Shown in pieces: positions 60,962 through 64,000 of a DNA stretch of 64,000 nucleotides. Origin of the DNA: Coniochaeta sp. PMI_546 (lineage: Eukaryota > Ascomycota > Sordariomycetes > Coniochaetales > Coniochaetaceae); contig MU271145.1 of NCBI GenBank assembly GCA_021432605.1, positions 1,116,001 through 1,180,000 of the forward strand. Reading direction: 5' to 3'. Numbering within the stretch: the first letter of the stretch is position 1; each line of letters starts with the position of its first letter. Position numbers and translations under genes: made by a program. A model generated the notes under the pieces. It was not told where the DNA came from, ran no database searches, and worked only from the letters and a program-made list of their open reading frames with translations.

Positions 60962-60962
60962 A
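60951..60962 (+). promoter_or_regulatory. Minimal upstream ORF overlapping the ketoacyl synthase start
   Basis: ATG GAA GGA TAA lies immediately before the main gene, and its stop shares one base with the next ATG (TAATG). A ribosome translating the three-codon ORF would stop on the main start. This arrangement fits termination-reinitiation or start-site competition. It is seen directly; the regulatory role is inferred and depends on the transcript start. Confidence 0.45.
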
Positions 60963-62366
60963 TGCGACGAGTTGTCGTGACCGGCCTCGGCGCCATCACT
61001 CCCTTGGGCGTCGGCGTTCTCCCAACATGGACGCGCCTAATTGCAGGCCACTCTGGCATAACCAGCGTCGCTACATTTGAACCGGCTGCCAAATGGAAGA
61101 ATCTGACCAGTACCGTTGCCGGTGTCGTCCCCAAGGGAGACGCAGAAGAGCATGCGTGGCGGCCGTCGGACTGGCTGGATGCAGGAGAGCAGCGCCGCAT
61201 GTCCACATTTGCCCAGTATGCCGTCGCCGCCGCGAAACAGGCGCTCGACCACGCAGGATGGGCGCCTACCCGTCGCCACGATCTCGAGGCGACAGGGGTC
61301 TGCATAGGTAGCGGGATCGGCAACCTGGACGAGATGTACAGCACCAGCCTGGCGTATGAAAAAGACGTGAGCGAATCCAAACGTCTGCTTGGTGGACCGG
61401 TAAGCTAAGATTTTGTGATTTGCTGGTTAGGGTTATAAAAAGGTGTCTCCGCTGTTCGTGCCCAAGATTCTCATCAACCTTGCTGCCGGACACATTGCCA
61501 TGAAGTACGGCTTCCAGGGCCCGAACCATGCTGCCACCACGGCTTGCACGACGGGTGCTCACTCTGTAGGGGACGCAGCGCGCTTCATTATGTTTGGAGA
61601 CGCCGATGTGATGGTTGCTGGCGGAGCAGAGTCCTGCATCCATCCGCTGACATTTGCCGGTTTCGGGCGGTCGAGGTCTCTCTCGACGGCTTACAACCAG
61701 GATCCGGCGTCAAGCTGCCGGCCCTTCGACAGAGACCGGGACGGTTTCGTCGTTGGCGAGGGGGCCGCCGTGCTTGTGCTGGAGGAACTCGAGCACGCTA
61801 AAGCCCGTGGCGCCAACATTCTGGCTGAGGTCAGGGGATACGGCTGCAGCGGCGACGCATATCACATGACGGCGCCGCGAGAGGACGGCTCGGGTGCCTT
61901 GCTTGCTATGAGGAGGGCACTCAGAAATGCCGGCCTCAGACCTGGAGAGGTTGACTACGTCAATGCCCACGCCACCGGAACAGCTGTTGGTGATGCTGCT
62001 GAGGCTGCGGCAATCCGAACTCTAATGCTAGGCGACGAGGGAGTTGAGAAGGAAGGCGATATCACGGTCAGCAGCACAAAGGGCGCTGTAGGCCATCTTC
62101 TCGGAGCTGCAGGTGCTATTGAGTCACTTTTCTGCGTCATGGCTATCTCTCGGGTAAGTCTTTCGATGCGCGGTTGTTCTTGTATTCCAGAGCTAATGTC
62201 TTCTTAGAATATCATCCCTCCAACTTTGAACCTGCAGAACCCTAACGTGGGTGCTGACTTTAATTTCGTGCCAGCCAAGGCTCAAGAGAAGAAAGTCAAG
62301 GTTGCGCTGTCAAATAGCTTTGGGTTTGGAGGGACAAACGCCAGTCTAGTGTTCTCTGAGTTTTGA
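60962..62366 (+). CDS. CEM1: Mitochondrial beta-ketoacyl-[ACP] synthase (Cem1/KASII type), apparent one-base frame break
   Basis: Three exons (60962-61366, 61430-62153, 62208-62366) would give about 428 residues once one surplus base is ignored. The enzyme condenses malonyl-ACP with acyl-ACP in mitochondrial type II fatty acid synthesis, which makes the lipoate precursor. The start [16 protein letters not shown] is the family start. The catalytic triad is intact: Cys174 in TTACTTGAH, His315 in NAHATGT and His357 in [11 protein letters not shown], with GFGFGGTN-like FGFGGTNAS near the end. Just after intron 1 the conserved Gly-Tyr-Lys-Lys-Val-Ser-Pro is encoded by a run of six A (61436-61441) where five are needed, so the frame shifts. 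This may be a sequencing error in the run, a real mutation, or avoided by splicing at the AAG at 61440-61442, which loses four residues but keeps frame. Confidence 0.88.
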
Positions 62367-62823
62367 GCTCGCTATGTTGTAATACTACTGTCAAGATATG
62401 TACATGTATCAAATAGAAGCATACAAGAGCAAAGTACCGACGCCGCGAGGTTCTGATAAATCACCAAACAGATTGATTTATTCTACATAGTATCGCCCTT
62501 TTTCGGTTCAATTCGGGTGCAGGTTATTGTGTGACAACGTGAATTGGGATGGACGGGAGTTGACCAGAAGAGCTAAAATATGAGAGCAGCTCCGTCCTAT
62601 GGTGTGGTCGTTGGTGAGGAACTTTAGGTGTGCTCGGTGTAGCTCGATCAAGGTTAAGTGGCCCAAGCTCCTCTCACCCGAGGACACGGCTAGATATCAT
62701 CACGTGAGCCCGCGATAGATTGGGCCCCACATGGAATTTTCCGCGCAAAGAGCAGTCATGACGTGCCTCATGTGTAGGTTCCTGATGTCCCTCCGGCTGT
62801 TTATTTCACATTGATCCGCCGAA
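62367..62823. other. Intergenic between ketoacyl synthase and Cbp3 genes
   Basis: This 457-base spacer holds the ketoacyl synthase 3' end and the promoter of the next gene, on the same strand. A GATTGGGC (inverted CCAAT-type) string occurs near 62719-62726, a plausible Hap-complex site for a respiratory gene. No gene seen. Confidence 0.4.
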
Positions 62824-63896
62824 ATGGCTTGTCGCGCCTGTCAGAAACCGCTTGAGTTGCTGCCGCGGCTGCCCTCTCTGCGCCGTGGAGCTCGGGACCT
62901 TCAGGAGTACCACAATGTGCTGTCCCCGGCAAGCGTCTCCCGTCGATCGAATCGCACCGCTCCCTCTATAACCTCGATACCAGCAAGGAGGTCGCTCCAC
63001 ACGTCACTAGCATCGAGGCAGAAGGAAGCCAAGTCGGCAATGGGCCGACTGCAGGGCGTGCTCGCTGGATCGACGCAATCGTACCTCATCTATGGCGCGA
63101 GCGAGAAGCTATACAAGACGTGCTCTGCGCAGGCCGCCTACTCGATTTCAGAACAGGATAGGAAGGATGGCAAGATTACACTAGGTCCCGATGGGGAGGA
63201 CGTCGGTATCGGGGGCGGGATGTGGCATGACGGTGTGCAGCCCTGTCTTAAACCCAATATCGAAGAACAAATCAACTAATATCAAAAATCAAATTAGACT
63301 TCAAGCTCCTGCCCACCTTCAGCACCTGGTCGCAGGTAACAATGCTGCACCTCTACCTCCTCATCGTCCGCCTCCGCTGTCTTGAGAAAGATGTCTACCA
63401 GAACTGGCAGGCCCAGCTAGTCGACCACTTCTTCCACGAGGCCGAGGAGAAGATGGACCTCCTGCACGGCATGACGGCGCGGTCCATACGGCAGCGCAGC
63501 CTCCAAGACCTCTTCCAGCAGTGGCGCGGCCTGATCCTGGCCTACGACGAAGGGCTTGTCAAGGGCGACGCCGTGCTGGCCTCGGCGGTGTGGCGCAACC
63601 TGTACAAGGGCAAGGAGGATGTCGATCTCCGACACCTGGCCGCTATCGTGAGCTGGATGAGGTTGTGCTTGAAGAACCTGGACAAGATGGCGGACGATGC
63701 TCTGCCGCTGTATGCCGCCGTTGTGTTCAAGCTGCCGGCCACGGCGGAGCTGTCAGTTGTTGACCGCCCGGCGGCAGCAATGCAAGGGGTATACTCAGGA
63801 CCTGCTTCGAAGGGCACAGATCCGGTTCTCGACGACGAGGCCAGGGAGCTACCTGAGGGTCTCAGCAGACCATTGTCGGATTTCTCGAGACCCTAG
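62824..63896 (+). CDS. CBP3: Cbp3-like ubiquinol-cytochrome c chaperone (complex III assembly)
   Basis: Two exons (62824-63232 and 63298-63896) encode 335 residues. The first 60 or so residues are basic and rich in Ser/Arg with RRSLHTSLASR, a mitochondrial presequence. The ubiquinol-cytochrome c chaperone domain follows (about 130-290): FKLLPTFSTWSQVTMLHLYLL, WQAQLVDHFFHEAEEKMDL, RQRSLQDLFQQWRGLILAYDEGL and LASAVWRNLYKG. Cbp3 works with Cbp6 on mitochondrial ribosomes to receive new cytochrome b and start assembly of complex III. The 65-base intron (GTGTGC..TTAG) splits an Asp-Asp-Phe-Lys segment at the start of the domain. The C-terminal 45 residues are variable. The GTGTGC donor is less usual, but phase and homology fit. 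Confidence 0.92.
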
Positions 63897-64000
63897 ATGG
63901 TTAAGGGAGGGTTTGTGGCTGTGAAGCCGCTCAAAACCAAGTCGCAACTGGAGGGCATGCGAACCCAGATGTTTTGTGTACCACTACTGTACTGTATAAA

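Overview
The window is from a filamentous ascomycete (Pezizomycotina), most likely a Sordariomycete. Genes carry short introns (about 45-130 bases) with GT..AG ends and occasional TACTAAC-type branch points, protein families are fungal (WSC proteins, Zn2Cys6 regulator, fungal-type G gamma, Nto1-like PHD protein, OPT transporter), and genes lie on both strands without operons. The species call is inference. Fourteen protein genes are well supported. One degenerate gene and a few weak candidates are also listed.

Layout. 0.7-1.8 kb (+): cinnamyl-alcohol-dehydrogenase-type NADP(H) alcohol dehydrogenase. 2.2-4.2 kb (-): secreted twin-WSC-domain protein. 8.0-11.4 kb (-): eIF3 subunit a, whose first coding exon appears to be only the ATG. 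13.0-13.4 kb (+): G protein gamma subunit, with an open in-frame extension upstream. 14.2-15.5 kb (+): decayed aminoglycoside-phosphotransferase-like gene. 16.0-16.7 kb (+): SelW/Rdx-type thioredoxin-fold protein. 18.1-19.3 kb (-): PP1 catalytic subunit. 23.4-27.2 kb (-): Nto1/BRPF-like PHD protein. 30.3-32.9 kb (-): leucine-rich-repeat protein. 33-40 kb: a long stretch with no supportable gene.

40.1-42.9 kb: a divergent pair of mitochondrial genes (a two-helix membrane protein and the pyruvate dehydrogenase E3-binding protein). 43.3-45.2 kb (-): CaiB/BaiF-type CoA-transferase. 48.8-52.2 kb (+): Zn2Cys6 transcription factor. 52.9-54.0 kb (-): intradiol ring-cleavage dioxygenase. 56.7-59.5 kb (-): OPT oligopeptide transporter. 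61.0-62.4 kb (+): mitochondrial beta-ketoacyl-ACP synthase with an apparent one-base frame break and a tiny overlapping upstream ORF. 62.8-63.9 kb (+): Cbp3-like cytochrome bc1 assembly chaperone.

How they fit together. Most of the genes are housekeeping (translation, signalling, chromatin, mitochondria) and unrelated to their neighbours. The 43-59 kb part is more accessory: CoA-transferase, Zn2Cys6 regulator, ring-cleavage dioxygenase and oligopeptide transporter in sequence could be a small aromatic or peptide catabolic neighbourhood, but this rests on position only. No rRNA, tRNA, CRISPR or intact mobile element was recognised. All exon boundaries were read by eye from splice signals, frame and family similarity; for most multi-exon genes the joined exons give a whole number of codons.
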